From Afipia sp. GAS231 (GTDB lineage Bacteria > Pseudomonadota > Alphaproteobacteria > Rhizobiales > Xanthobacteraceae): 64,000 nt of DNA. The stretch covers positions 6,186,501 through 6,250,500 of the forward strand of contig NZ_LT629703.1 in NCBI RefSeq assembly GCF_900103365.1, given 5' to 3'. The position numbers and the translations under genes were made by a program. This document shows, one piece after another, positions 1-9,166 of this stretch; within the stretch, counting starts at the first letter, position 1; the number at the start of each line of letters is the position of its first letter. The notes under the pieces are model-generated. The model searched no databases. It worked only from the letters and a program-made list of their open reading frames with translations, and was not told the DNA's origin.

Positions 1-273
1 ATCGAACGCGCGATTGCGGCCGGCGACGCGGCGCAGATCGGCAACGAACCGCTCAACCTGTTCTGGTTCGCCCACCACACCGTGTTGATGGCTGCGCTGA
101 CGCGGCTTCCGGCGGTGCCCTGTCTTTCCTACGGCAATGCCGCCGACGTCGAGCGTCAGCTTTGCCAATTCATCCTTCGCGGCATCGGGCTTAACGAGGC
201 CGCAATTGTTTCCCATCTGGACTGCGAGCTGTCGCCGAATTCGGGACAATCGGTAACTGCAGAAAGTGCATGA
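1..273 (+). CDS. TetR-family regulator, C-terminal fragment
   Basis: The reading frame is open from the first base and stops at a TGA at 271-273, so the N-terminus lies outside the window. The visible 90 residues contain an amphipathic helical stretch (NLFWFAHHTVLMAALTRLP) and a short helix ending in a polar tail. This resembles the C-terminal ligand-binding end of TetR/AcrR regulators, which are often found directly upstream of RND efflux genes. No DNA-binding domain is visible here, so the family call rests mainly on context. The stop codon lies 1 nt before the ATG of the efflux adaptor gene, so the two are probably co-transcribed and the regulator would control the pump. Confidence 0.5.
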   Translation: MERAIAAGDAAQIGNEPLNLFWFAHHTVLMAALTRLPAVPCLSYGNAADVERQLCQFILRGIGLNEAAIVSHLDCELSPNSGQSVTAESA

Positions 274-274
274 C

Positions 275-1483
275 ATGAATATCGTGACTGAACCGAAACT
301 GTCGGGTAAGCCAATCAGCGAGGTGCGCAAGCGTCCGGTCCGGATGGTGCGCTGGTTCATCATCGTCGGGCTGGCGCTGGCGATCCTTGTCGGCGGCCTC
401 GTCTGGTTCAACTATTTCCGCGGCAAGATGATCGCGCAGTTCTTCGCCACCATGAAGCCGCCGCCGGCGAGCGTGAACATTGCGACTGCAGCGACCGAGG
501 TGATTCCAAATCTCTTGACCGCGGTCGGCGATCTCGCGGCCGTGCATCAGGTCAACGTCACCTCCGACGTCAATGGCCGTATCACCGACATCATGTTCAC
601 CCCCGGCTCCAGCGTGAAGGCGGGTACGCCGCTGCTGCAACTGTTCGATGGCCCCGACCAGGGCGATCTCGCGAACTTCAAGGCGCAGGCGACAGTGGCA
701 CAGCTCTCGCTCGATCGCGCCAAGCAACTGGCCTCGCGCCAGTTCGGGCCGCAGGCGACGGTTGATACGGCGCAGGCCGCGTTCGACCAGGCCAATGCCG
801 GCATCGCCAAGACCGAAGCCATCATTTCGCAGAAGCTGGTGCGGGCGCCGTTCGACGGCGAGCTCGGCGTGCGCAAGGTCGAGGTCGGACAATATCTGAC
901 GGCGGGGACCCAGATCGTCTCGTTGACCGATCTGTCCGTGCTCTATGCCAACTTCACCGTGACCGAAAAGGACTCCGCCGCGCTCAAGGTCGATCAGGTC
1001 GTCCGCATCGCGGTCGATGCCTATCCGGGCCGCCGCTTCGAGGGCAAGATCACGACGATCGAGCCGCAGATCGCCACCGATACGCGCAACATCCGCGTGC
1101 AAGCGACGATCGCCAATCCGGACCGCATCCTCAAGCCCGGCATGTTCGCGACCACCACGGTGGTGCTGCCGGACAAGCCGGCGGTCGTCACCGTTCCCGA
1201 AACCTCGGTCGACTACACGCTCTATGGTGACTCCGTCTACTTGATCACCGAGAAGAAGGAAGACGACGGCAAGGGCAACCCGGAAGGCAAGACCAGCCTG
1301 ACGGCGGTGCGTACCTTCGTGAAGGCCGGCAACCGTATCAACGGTCGTGCTGAAATCCTCACAGGATTGAAGCCGGGAGACCGCGTCGTCGCCGTCGGCC
1401 AGCTCAAGTTGCAGTCCGGCGCGGCGGTTGCGATCTCGACCGACCCGACGCCGCCGATTCCGGCGACACCGCCGCGTTACTAG
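275..1483 (+). CDS. RND efflux periplasmic adaptor (membrane fusion protein)
   Basis: This is the periplasmic adaptor of a tripartite multidrug efflux pump of the AcrA/MexE type (402 aa). A single N-terminal membrane segment (about residues 26-47) is followed by a lipoyl/barrel-sandwich domain with a helical hairpin (about 80-190; VRAPFDGELGVRKVEVGQYL is a typical HlyD-type motif). A beta-barrel domain and a membrane-proximal domain follow. The ATG at 275 has an AGAAAG ribosome site 8 nt upstream and is preferred over an in-frame GTG at 266 that would overlap the preceding regulator. The pump gene follows after 109 nt. No outer-membrane channel gene is adjacent, so a TolC-like partner encoded elsewhere is probably used. 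Confidence 0.9.
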   Translation: MNIVTEPKLSGKPISEVRKRPVRMVRWFIIVGLALAILVGGLVWFNYFRGKMIAQFFATMKPPPASVNIATAATEVIPNLLTAVGDLAAVHQVNVTSDVNGRITDIMFTPGSSVKAGTPLLQLFDGPDQGDLANFKAQATVAQLSLDRAKQLASRQFGPQATVDTAQAAFDQANAGIAKTEAIISQKLVRAPFDGELGVRKVEVGQYLTAGTQIVSLTDLSVLYANFTVTEKDSAALKVDQVVRIAVDAYPGRRFEGKITTIEPQIATDTRNIRVQATIANPDRILKPGMFATTTVVLPDKPAVVTVPETSVDYTLYGDSVYLITEKKEDDGKGNPEGKTSLTAVRTFVKAGNRINGRAEILTGLKPGDRVVAVGQLKLQSGAAVAISTDPTPPIPATPPRY

Positions 1484-1592
1484 GATTGCGCGCTACTTGA
1501 AGGCCCTCACGGGCCGCATGCAGATGAAAAGCGGGCAGCGGTTTCCTGCGGGAGACCGCGCCCAATTGCCGAACTTACCGGGATAAATCGCG

Positions 1593-4500
1593 ATGGCTAT
1601 AACCGATATCTTCATCAAACGCCCGGTTCTCTCGGTCGTGGTCAGCCTGCTGATCCTCCTGATCGGTCTGCGGGCAGCGGCCGTGCTGCCGATCCGGCAA
1701 TATCCGAAACTGTCGAACACGGTGGTCAACGTCACGACCGTGTATCCCGGCGCGTCCGCGGATCTGATCCAGGGCTTCATCACCACGCCGATCGAGCAGG
1801 CGGTGGCATCGGCCGAAGGCGTCGACTACATCACGTCGTCGTCGGTGCTCGGCACCAGCACGATCCAGGTCTACGTCAAGCTGAATTTCGATCCGAACCA
1901 GGCGTTGACCGAAGTTCTCGCCAAGGTGAACTCGGTCAAATATCTGATCCCGAAGGAATCCAACGACCCGATCGTGACCAAGACAACGGGCCAGACCACG
2001 GCCGTGATGTATCTCGGCTTCTCCAGCGAGGAATTATCCGGTTCAGCAATCTCGGATTACCTGACGCGCGTCGTGCAGCCCGTGCTGTCGACGGTGGACG
2101 GCGTTGCCTCCGCCGACATTCTCGGCGGCCAGACGTTCGCGATGCGACTGTGGCTCGATCCGGTCAAGATGGCCGGCCGCGGCGTGTCGCCGAATGACGT
2201 CCAGGCCGCTATCATCGCCAACAACTTCCAGGCCGCCGCTGGACAGGCCAAGGGCTATCTCATCGTCTCCAACATTTCGACCAACACCGACCTGCGCAAC
2301 ATCGACCAGTTCAAGAAGATGATCGTCAAGTCGAAGGACGGCGGTTTCGTTCGCGTAGAGGACATCGCCGAGGTCGAACTTGCCGCGCAAAGCTCGGACG
2401 CCAGCGTTGCCTTTAATGGCGAGCACGCGATCTTCATCGGTGTGCAGGCGACCCCGCAAGGCAACCCGCTGACCCTGGTCAAGGGCGTGCGCGCGCTATT
2501 CCCGGAGCTCGAGCGCAACCTGCCGCCGTCGATGAAGATGAAGGTGGCCTACGATTCCACCAAGTTCATTCAATCGTCGATCGACGAGGTGGAGAAGACG
2601 CTCGGCGAAGCCGTGCTGATCGTGGTCGTGGTGATCTTCCTGTTCCTGGCCTCGTTCCGCTCGGTCATTATTCCCGTGGTCACGATTCCGTTGTCGCTGA
2701 TCGGCGTCTGCAGCCTCATGCTGGTGATGGGCTTCAGCTTCAATCTGCTGACGCTGCTGGCGATGGTGCTGGCGATCGGCCTCGTGGTCGACGACGCCAT
2801 CGTGGTGGTGGAGAACATTCATCGCCATCTGGAAGAGGGTAAATCGCCGGTGCAGGCGTCGCTGCAAGGCGCGCGCGAAATCGTTGGTCCCGTCATCTCG
2901 ATGACGATCACGCTGGCGGCCGTTTATGCGCCGATCGGCTTCCTTGGTGGGCTGACTGGATCGCTGTTCCGCGAATTCGCCTTTACGCTCGCCGGCTCGG
3001 TGATCGTGTCCGGCGTGATCGCGCTGACGCTGTCGCCGATGATGTGCTCGGTCTTCCTCACCAACGCGGAAGAGGGACGGTTCGCCAAACTGGTCAACAG
3101 GGTGTTCGGCGCGATGACGCACTGGTACGGCCGCCAGCTCGACCGTTCGCTCGATTACCGTCCGATCACCGGATTGTTCGCAGTGGCCATTATCGGGCTC
3201 GTCGGCTTCTTGTGGATGCATACGCCTGCCGAACTGGCTCCCGAAGAAGACCAAGGTATCGTATTCGCGGTGACCAAGGCGCCGAAATACGCCAACATCG
3301 ACTATGTCGACTTCTACGGCGAGAAGCTCGACAAGATGTTCGCCAAATTCCCGGAAACGGACCTGCGCTTCGTGCTGAACGGCATCAACGGCCCGCAGGG
3401 CGGTATCGCCGGCATGCTGCTGAAGCCGTGGGACGAGCGTACGCGCTCGTCGATCAAGCTGAAGCCGCTGGTGCAGGCGGAGCTCTCCAAGATCGAAGGC
3501 GTCCAGGCGTTCGCGTTCAACCTGCCGGCACTGCCGGGCGGCCCGGGGGGCCTGCCGGTGCAGATGGTGATCAACTCGACCGTCGGTTTCCAGGCCGTCT
3601 ACGAACAGATGAACAAGCTGAAGGCGGCCGCGCGCAAGAGCGGCATGTTCATCGTCTCCGACAGCGACCTCGATTTCAACCAACCGACGGTGAAGGTCAA
3701 AATTGACCGTTCGAAAGCCAGCGACCTCGGCATCAACATGCAGCAGGTCGCCGGTACGCTGCAGACGCTGCTGGGCGGCAACTACACCAACCGGTTCAAT
3801 CTCGAGGGACGTTCCTACCAGGTGATCCCGCAGGTGCCGCGCGGCATGCGGCTGTCGGCGGAAGCGCTCGGCGGTTATTACGTCCCGACCAACACCGGGA
3901 ACCTGGTGCCGCTGTCGACCATCGTCTCGATCGAGACCACCACCGAGCCGAATTCGCTGACGCACTACAACCAGCTCAACTCCGCGACCTTCTCGGCGGT
4001 GCCGATGCCCGGTGTGACCGTCGGCCAGGCGGTTGCCTTCCTCGAAGGCGAGGCGAAAAACCTGCCGGCGGGCTTCAGCCACGATTACCTGGCCGACTCC
4101 CGGCAGTATGTGCAGGAAGGCAATCAGCTCGTGATCACGCTCGGCTTCGCGGTCATCATCATTTTCCTGGTGCTGGCGGCGCAGTTCGAAAGCCTGCGCG
4201 ACCCGCTGGTGATCATGGTCAGCGTTCCCATGGCGATGGTCGGCGCGCTGATCCCGCTGTTCTTCGGTCTCGCGACGATGAACATCTACACCCAGGTAGG
4301 CCTGCTGACGCTGGTCGGCCTGATCAGCAAGCACGGCATCCTGATGGTCGAATTCGCCAATGAGCTGCAGCTCAACGAAGGACTCGACCGGCGCTCGGCC
4401 ATTGAAATGGCGGCCCGTATCCGGCTTCGGCCGATCCTGATGACGACGGCGGCGATGGTGACCGGTCTGCTGCCGCTCTTGACCGCCTCCGGCGCGGGCG

Positions 4501-4688
4501 CTGCGAGCCGGTTCTCGATCGGTCTCGTCGTCGTAGCCGGTATGTCGATCGGCACGCTGTTCACGCTGTTCGTGCTGCCCGCGGTCTATGTCGCGATCGC
4601 CACCGATCACCGCGCCAATGCGGACTCCGACCGCACCCGGGAGATCGCGGACTTCGATCTCGGCCGCGGGGTGCTCAAGCCGACCTGA
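1593..4688 (+). CDS. RND efflux pump, inner-membrane transporter (HAE1 family)
   Basis: This 1031-residue protein has the normal length for AcrB/MexF-type proton-driven drug exporters. The N-terminal membrane segment (VLSVVVSLLILLIGLRA) and two large periplasmic loops separated by membrane bundles are evident. The proton-relay acidic pair of TM4 is present as Asp400-Asp401 in GLVVDDAIVVVENIHRH, and the TM10 lysine is Lys913 in SKHGILMVEF. These correspond to Asp407/Asp408 and Lys940 of AcrB. The gene lies 109 nt behind the adaptor gene and is followed by a strong intrinsic terminator. Substrates cannot be read from sequence; the family exports hydrophobic drugs, bile salts or plant phenolics. 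Confidence 0.93.
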   Translation: MAITDIFIKRPVLSVVVSLLILLIGLRAAAVLPIRQYPKLSNTVVNVTTVYPGASADLIQGFITTPIEQAVASAEGVDYITSSSVLGTSTIQVYVKLNFDPNQALTEVLAKVNSVKYLIPKESNDPIVTKTTGQTTAVMYLGFSSEELSGSAISDYLTRVVQPVLSTVDGVASADILGGQTFAMRLWLDPVKMAGRGVSPNDVQAAIIANNFQAAAGQAKGYLIVSNISTNTDLRNIDQFKKMIVKSKDGGFVRVEDIAEVELAAQSSDASVAFNGEHAIFIGVQATPQGNPLTLVKGVRALFPELERNLPPSMKMKVAYDSTKFIQSSIDEVEKTLGEAVLIVVVVIFLFLASFRSVIIPVVTIPLSLIGVCSLMLVMGFSFNLLTLLAMVLAIGLVVDDAIVVVENIHRHLEEGKSPVQASLQGAREIVGPVISMTITLAAVYAPIGFLGGLTGSLFREFAFTLAGSVIVSGVIALTLSPMMCSVFLTNAEEGRFAKLVNRVFGAMTHWYGRQLDRSLDYRPITGLFAVAIIGLVGFLWMHTPAELAPEEDQGIVFAVTKAPKYANIDYVDFYGEKLDKMFAKFPETDLRFVLNGINGPQGGIAGMLLKPWDERTRSSIKLKPLVQAELSKIEGVQAFAFNLPALPGGPGGLPVQMVINSTVGFQAVYEQMNKLKAAARKSGMFIVSDSDLDFNQPTVKVKIDRSKASDLGINMQQVAGTLQTLLGGNYTNRFNLEGRSYQVIPQVPRGMRLSAEALGGYYVPTNTGNLVPLSTIVSIETTTEPNSLTHYNQLNSATFSAVPMPGVTVGQAVAFLEGEAKNLPAGFSHDYLADSRQYVQEGNQLVITLGFAVIIIFLVLAAQFESLRDPLVIMVSVPMAMVGALIPLFFGLATMNIYTQVGLLTLVGLISKHGILMVEFANELQLNEGLDRRSAIEMAARIRLRPILMTTAAMVTGLLPLLTASGAGAASRFSIGLVVVAGMSIGTLFTLFVLPAVYVAIATDHRANADSDRTREIADFDLGRGVLKPT

Positions 4689-4716
4689 GGTTGGTCTGAG
4701 GTCAAGGATCAAGTCA

Positions 4717-4752
4717 GGCGGTAACGGCAAAAGCCGTTGCCGCCTTTTCCTT
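4717..4752 (+). terminator. Rho-independent terminator of the efflux operon
   Basis: A 12-bp stem (GGCGGTAACGGC pairing with GCCGTTGCCGCC, with one U-G wobble) closes an AAAA loop and is followed by TTTTCCTT. It lies 28 nt after the pump stop codon, in the right place to end the efflux transcript. Confidence 0.85.
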
Positions 4753-4794
4753 GTCGTATGCTAGCCTGTGTCCAACAAGAAACAGGGAGCAGAC

Positions 4795-5538
4795 ATGACC
4801 AGTGACTTCGCCGCCGGCAATTACAGCTTCATTCCAGGCGTCTTCCAGTATTCGGCAGGTGCCGCAGCCAATCCCGGATATGAAGTCGAGCGCGTACGTT
4901 TCGACAAATGGCTGCCGCTGGCGGAAGGCTTTGCGCGGATCGCGCAATATATTCAGGCTGTGGGGCGGCCGCTGACTTCGTTCTGCGCCTGCGAACTTCG
5001 CTCGCCGGCGGCGTTCACCGACGAGGGGTTCCGGAATTTCAATCTGCACTACGTCAAGACGCTGGCCGAATGGGGTGTCTACGACGGCAAGACCAATCCG
5101 GTGGCGCGCAGCAATGTCTGTCCCGAGATCGATCCGCCGACGGAGCCGTCGTTCTACGCATTCTCGTTCACGCGGCCGAGCCAGAGCGCCTCGCCGAGCT
5201 TCGTGATCGCAGGCAGCGGCGAGTCACAGGATGGAGCCGCGAGTTACGCGGAACGTACGGTCCGCTACCGGGATATCAGCCCCGACGGCATCAAGGAAAA
5301 AGTCCGTTATGTCGTTGACGTCATGGAAAAGCGCATGGCTGCGTTTGGGCATGGCTGGAAGGACGCCACGGCGGCGCAGACCTACACGATCAGGGACTTT
5401 TATCCGGTCTTTGCCGACGCGCTGGTGAGCCGTGGCGCCGCGCGCGCTGGCCTGACCTGGCATTTCGCCCGGCCGCCGGTGATCGATCTCGAATACGAGA
5501 TGGATTGCCGGAGGGTGATGCGGGAAGTGGTGATCTAG
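4795..5538 (+). CDS. Rid/CnbZ-like protein of uncertain function
   Basis: The protein is 247 residues from the ATG at 4795, which has a GGGAG ribosome site 8 nt upstream. An upstream in-frame start at 4768 lacks such a site. It has no signal peptide or membrane segment. The stretch with Leu-x-x-Trp-Gly followed by TNPVARSNVCPEI (about residues 80-110) resembles the nucleotide-free binding core seen in Rid (YjgF/YER057c)-type deaminases. From memory, proteins of this overall type are annotated as 2-amino-5-chloromuconate deaminase CnbZ-like, but I cannot confirm that. It is a single gene between the efflux terminator and an oppositely oriented ABC operon, so context gives no substrate. Confidence 0.5.
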   Translation: MTSDFAAGNYSFIPGVFQYSAGAAANPGYEVERVRFDKWLPLAEGFARIAQYIQAVGRPLTSFCACELRSPAAFTDEGFRNFNLHYVKTLAEWGVYDGKTNPVARSNVCPEIDPPTEPSFYAFSFTRPSQSASPSFVIAGSGESQDGAASYAERTVRYRDISPDGIKEKVRYVVDVMEKRMAAFGHGWKDATAAQTYTIRDFYPVFADALVSRGAARAGLTWHFARPPVIDLEYEMDCRRVMREVVI

Positions 5539-5557
5539 GAGTTCGACTGACCATTCT

Positions 5558-5641
5558 CGTCATTGCGAGGAGCAAAGCGACGAAGCAATCCATCTTTCGT
5601 CGAGTGGGAAGATGGATTGCTTCGCTTCGCTCGCAATGACG
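5558..5641. repeat. Dispersed palindromic repeat, family A, copy 1
   Basis: An approximately 84-bp imperfect inverted repeat starts CGTCATTGCGAGGAGC and ends GCTCGCAATGACG, with inner arms around GCAATCCATC / GATGGATTGC. It sits between two convergent genes. Five more copies occur at 41004, 44517, 46016, 47412 and 51674. Confidence 0.9.
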
Positions 5642-5652
5642 GCAACTAGCTC

Positions 5653-6540
5653 TCACCGCTCCCTCGGATCGAGTGCGTCTCGTAAACCGTCGCCGACCAG
5701 GTTGAACGACAGCACCACCAGAAAAATTGCCAGTCCCGGCCAGATCGCCATCCAGGGCGCGTTGGTCAGGAAGCGCTGGGCGGAATTCAGCATGCTGCCC
5801 CAGGACGGTGCCGGCGGCTGCTGGCCGAGGCCAAGGAAGGAAAGCGCCGCTTCGGCGATGATGGCGGCCGCGATCGACAGCGTCGCCTGCACCAACAGCG
5901 CCGGCATGATGTTCGGCAGGATGTGAAACAGCGCGATACGCCAGCGCGGATTGCCCATGGCGCGTGCGGCCTCGACATAATCCTCGACCTTGACGCTCAT
6001 CACCTGTCCGCGCGTCAGCCGCACGAAGATCGGCGTCGCCGAGATGCCGATCGCGATCATGGCATTGCCGAGGCTGGGCCCAAGAAACGCTGCCAGCGCA
6101 ATGGCGAGGATCAGGAACGGACAGGCCAGCATCGCATCCGTCATGCGGCTGATCAGGGCGTCGATGAAGCCGCCGCGATAGCCCGACAGCAGACCCAGCG
6201 GCACGCCGATGCCGAGCGCGATCCCGACCGAGATCGCGCCTGCCATCAGCGAAGCCCGCGCGCCATAGACGACGCGGCTGAGAATGTCGCGGCCGAGTTC
6301 GTCGGTCCCGAACCAGTGCAGCGCCGAGGGTGGCTTGCGCACCAGCGACCAACTGGTCGCGATCGGGTCATAGGGCAGGAGCAGCGGCGCAAACAACGCC
6401 AGCAGCGCGAACGTCGCGATCACGACGAGGCCCACCACCGCGCCCTTGCGCTGGAGCAGACGGCGCAGCGCCCGGCGCGACGGGCTTTCCAGTTCGTCGG
6501 AGACGACGGCCGGGATGGCGGTGAGCGCTGCGTCAGTCAT
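5653..6540 (-). CDS. ABC peptide-type importer permease (DppC-like)
   Basis: Inner-membrane permease of a dipeptide/oligopeptide-type (PepT family) ABC importer, 295 residues. It has an N-terminal OppC-type membrane segment (about 30-50; VVGLVVIATFALLALFAPLL) and then a large loop containing HWFGTDELGRDILSRVVYG, a hallmark of OppC/DppC proteins. A binding-protein-dependent permease domain follows. The EAA-type loop EAARAMGNPRWRI contacts the ATPase. It lies 4 nt downstream of the partner permease in an operon that runs DUF1028-ATPase-ATPase-binding protein-permease-permease on the minus strand. Confidence 0.9.
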   Translation of the reverse strand: MTDAALTAIPAVVSDELESPSRRALRRLLQRKGAVVGLVVIATFALLALFAPLLLPYDPIATSWSLVRKPPSALHWFGTDELGRDILSRVVYGARASLMAGAISVGIALGIGVPLGLLSGYRGGFIDALISRMTDAMLACPFLILAIALAAFLGPSLGNAMIAIGISATPIFVRLTRGQVMSVKVEDYVEAARAMGNPRWRIALFHILPNIMPALLVQATLSIAAAIIAEAALSFLGLGQQPPAPSWGSMLNSAQRFLTNAPWMAIWPGLAIFLVVLSFNLVGDGLRDALDPRER

Positions 6541-6544
6541 GGCG

Positions 6545-7486
6545 CTACGCCCTCAGCCGGGGATTGACGAGGATATAGGCGATATCGGCAATCAGGTTAA
6601 GCGTGATGTAGATCGTTGCCGTCGTCAGCACGACGCCTTGCACGACGGCATAATCGCGGTTGAACACGGCGTCGACGATCAGCTTGCCGAAGCCGGGAAT
6701 CGAGAAAATCTGTTCGGTCAGCACCGCGCCCGACAGTAGCGTGCCGAGTTCGAGTGCACCGAGCGTAATCACCGGCGTCAGCGCGTTGCGCATGGCGTGC
6801 TTGAGGATCACCGAGCGTTCGGAAAGCCCCTTGGCGCGGGCAGTACGGACGTAATCGCTCTCCAGCACCTGCAGCATGGCGCTGCGGGTATGGCGCATCA
6901 GCACCGCGGCGATCGCGTTGCCGAGCACGAAGGCGGGCATGATGGTGGAGGCAAGGCTGGCACGCCAGTTCTCGGTGAGCGGCACATAGCCCGACGCCGG
7001 CAACCAGCCGAGTTCGATCGAGAACAGGAAGATCAGCATGATGCCTAGCCAAAAGTTCGGCGTCGAGATGCCCCACAGCGCGAATAGGTTGGCGCCGTAG
7101 TCCCATGCGGTGCCCTTCTTGACCGCCGAGACGATGCCGGCGGGAATGCCGATCAGGAACGCGATCACGATCGCCATCGAGGCCAGTTGCATCGTCACCG
7201 GAAGCTTTTGCGCGATCAGCGCGCGTACCGGCATCTTGTTGCGCAGCGATTCGCCGAAATCGCCCGCCAGCACGCCCTTGACCCAGTAGACGTATTGGAC
7301 CGGGATCGGCTGATCGAGTTTGTATTGCTGGCGAATTTGCGCGATCACGGCGGGATCGCGTTCCTCGCCGGCCATCACCAGCGCAGGGTCGCCCGGCAAC
7401 AGGTGCTGCAGCGAGAAGATCAGCAGCGAGACGAAAAACAGCGTCGGAACCAGCTGCACGACGCGGCGGGCGAGGAAATTCAGCAT
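6545..7486 (-). CDS. ABC peptide-type importer permease (DppB/GsiC-like)
   Basis: First permease of the same importer, 313 residues. The start MLNFLARRVVQLVPTLFFVS is the usual N-terminal membrane segment of DppB/OppB/GsiC. The mid-region AIAAVLMRHTRSAMLQVLES and the cytoplasmic ATPase-contact loop YVRTARAKGLSERSVILKHA are family hallmarks. It ends 4 nt before the DppC-like gene and follows the binding-protein gene across a 145-bp gap that holds a palindromic repeat. Confidence 0.9.
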   Translation of the reverse strand: MLNFLARRVVQLVPTLFFVSLLIFSLQHLLPGDPALVMAGEERDPAVIAQIRQQYKLDQPIPVQYVYWVKGVLAGDFGESLRNKMPVRALIAQKLPVTMQLASMAIVIAFLIGIPAGIVSAVKKGTAWDYGANLFALWGISTPNFWLGIMLIFLFSIELGWLPASGYVPLTENWRASLASTIMPAFVLGNAIAAVLMRHTRSAMLQVLESDYVRTARAKGLSERSVILKHAMRNALTPVITLGALELGTLLSGAVLTEQIFSIPGFGKLIVDAVFNRDYAVVQGVVLTTATIYITLNLIADIAYILVNPRLRA

Positions 7487-7495
7487 GGCGCTATC

Positions 7496-7613
7496 CGTGT
7501 CCCGGGCGCAGCGCAGCGTGCAACGGTGCGCTGCTGAACCGGGATCCAGTCTGTCGGCATGGGTCCCGGCTCTGCGGTGCAGCGCTTAGGCGCCGCACCG
7601 CGTCCGGGACACG
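7496..7613. repeat. Palindromic intergenic repeat
   Basis: A large imperfect inverted repeat with outer arms CGTGTCCCGG and CCGGGACACG fills the gap between the binding-protein and permease genes of the ABC operon. Inner segments are also self-complementary (GCGCAGCGCAGCG, and GCAGCGCTTAGGCGCCGC). In mRNA it would fold into a long hairpin and could separate binding-protein from permease expression. Confidence 0.75.
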
Positions 7614-7631
7614 GGTGTGGGTGCCTGTCTC

Positions 7632-9158
7632 TCACTTCAACTTCAGCCCGATGACGCGCACCAGCCCGTCCGGCATCTGGGTGTAGCCTTCGAGCCTGGT
7701 GGTGTGCGCAATCAGCACGTTGCGGTGATAGAGATAGATGATCGGTTCGTCCTCGATGATCTGTTTGGTCATCTTTTCATAGATGGCCTTGCGTGCGGTG
7801 GGATCGCTGACCAGCCGTGCATCGTCGAGCGCCTTGTCGACGTCGGGATTGGAGTAGGCGCTGTAGTTCTGCGGCGCCGTGCTCTTGTGGAAGATGTAGG
7901 AATTGCCGTCGGGATCGATGCGGCCGCTCCAGTCGAGCAGCAGGGCCTGATAGGAGCCGGCTTCCGCCTCCTTCAGGGCGGTGGCGAATTCGGTGACCCT
8001 GATCTTGAGATCGAAGCCGGCTTCCGCGGCCATCGACTGGATCACCTGGGCCACGGCTTCCCGCTCGGTCTCCTTCGGGATCATGAAGTCGACGCTGATG
8101 CGGCCGGTGATTCCGGCTTCTTTCAAGAGCTCCTTGGCCTTGGCGAGATCGCGCGGGCGGACCGGATATCCCTTCTGGTAATACGGATGTTGCGGATTGA
8201 CCCATTGGTTGCCGGGCGTGAATTCGCCGTTGTAGACGACCTGGTTGATCGCCTCGCGGTCGATCGACAGATCGAGCGCCTGGCGCACCTTGGCGGACTG
8301 GCTGAGCGGCCCTTTGGTTTTTTCATTGCCGATATTGATGTCGATGCCCTGATAGCCGAGCCAGAGCGCGCTGGAGAGCTTGAGGCGCGGATCGGCGCGG
8401 ACGTCCTTGATATCGGTTGCGAGCAAGCGCTCCATCAGATCGAGCCCGCCGGACTTGAGGTTCGCCAGCCGCACCGTGGAGTCGACGATCGGCAGATAGA
8501 TGATGCGGTCGATGAAGACGTTGTCCTTGTTCCAGTAGTCCGCAAACTTCTCGACCACGATGCGGTCCTGCTGCACGCGTTCGACGAACTTGTAGGGACC
8601 TGCACAAACCGGGTGAAGTCCGAATTTGTCGCCGGCTTCCTTTGCGGCCTTCGGCGACACCATCATGCCCGAGCGGTCGGTCAATTGCGCGATCAGCGGC
8701 GAATAGGGCATCTTGAGCACGAGCTTGATCGTCAAGGGATCGACGACCTCGACGTGATCGAGCGCGGACAGCTCAGGCTTGCGGAACGAGGCCGGGAAGG
8801 TCAGGTGCCGCTCCAGCGAAAACTTCGCGGCCTCGGCATCGAACGGCTCGCCGTCGTGGAATTTGACGCCCGGCCGCAGCTTGATCGTCACTTCCTTGCC
8901 GTCGGCAGAGGTCTCCTGCGACAGCGCGAGCTGCGGCACGATATTCAGCTTGGCGTCGATATCGAACAGCTTGTCGCAAATCGAGGCGAATACAATGCGG
9001 CCGACATAGGAACGCGCCAGCGTCGGATCGAGCACGTCAGGATCTTCGGCGAGCCCGATCCGCAGCGTCGACTGTGCCTGAACGCTCGCCCCGAACGACA
9101 GCAGCAGCGCCGCCGCGGTGACTGCCAAACGCAGGATTTTCATTGTCGTCATCCCCAT
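7632..9158 (-). CDS. ABC peptide-type importer, periplasmic binding protein (SBP_bac_5)
   Basis: Extracytoplasmic solute-binding protein of the DppA/OppA/GsiB family, up to 508 residues. A signal peptide is evident (MKILRLAVTAAALLLSFGAS, then VQAQS). Family motifs include LRPGVKFHDGEPFDAEAAKFSLER near the N-terminal third. Three in-frame ATGs occur (9158, 9152 and 9143), and the last is the natural start of the signal peptide. Genomic linkage to gamma-glutamyltransferase suggests a gamma-glutamyl peptide or glutathione ligand, as for GsiB, but that is inferred from context only. Confidence 0.9.
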   Translation of the reverse strand: MGMTTMKILRLAVTAAALLLSFGASVQAQSTLRIGLAEDPDVLDPTLARSYVGRIVFASICDKLFDIDAKLNIVPQLALSQETSADGKEVTIKLRPGVKFHDGEPFDAEAAKFSLERHLTFPASFRKPELSALDHVEVVDPLTIKLVLKMPYSPLIAQLTDRSGMMVSPKAAKEAGDKFGLHPVCAGPYKFVERVQQDRIVVEKFADYWNKDNVFIDRIIYLPIVDSTVRLANLKSGGLDLMERLLATDIKDVRADPRLKLSSALWLGYQGIDINIGNEKTKGPLSQSAKVRQALDLSIDREAINQVVYNGEFTPGNQWVNPQHPYYQKGYPVRPRDLAKAKELLKEAGITGRISVDFMIPKETEREAVAQVIQSMAAEAGFDLKIRVTEFATALKEAEAGSYQALLLDWSGRIDPDGNSYIFHKSTAPQNYSAYSNPDVDKALDDARLVSDPTARKAIYEKMTKQIIEDEPIIYLYHRNVLIAHTTRLEGYTQMPDGLVRVIGLKLK

Positions 9159-9166
9159 CTCTACGA

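Noticed and set aside
2496..4730. A 744-codon open frame on the minus strand
   Set aside because: It lies entirely opposite the RND pump gene, is rich in Arg/His/Asp and matches no family; GC-rich codon bias opens such frames. The frames at 33748-36255, 30238-32226 and 54065-55804 were rejected for the same reason.
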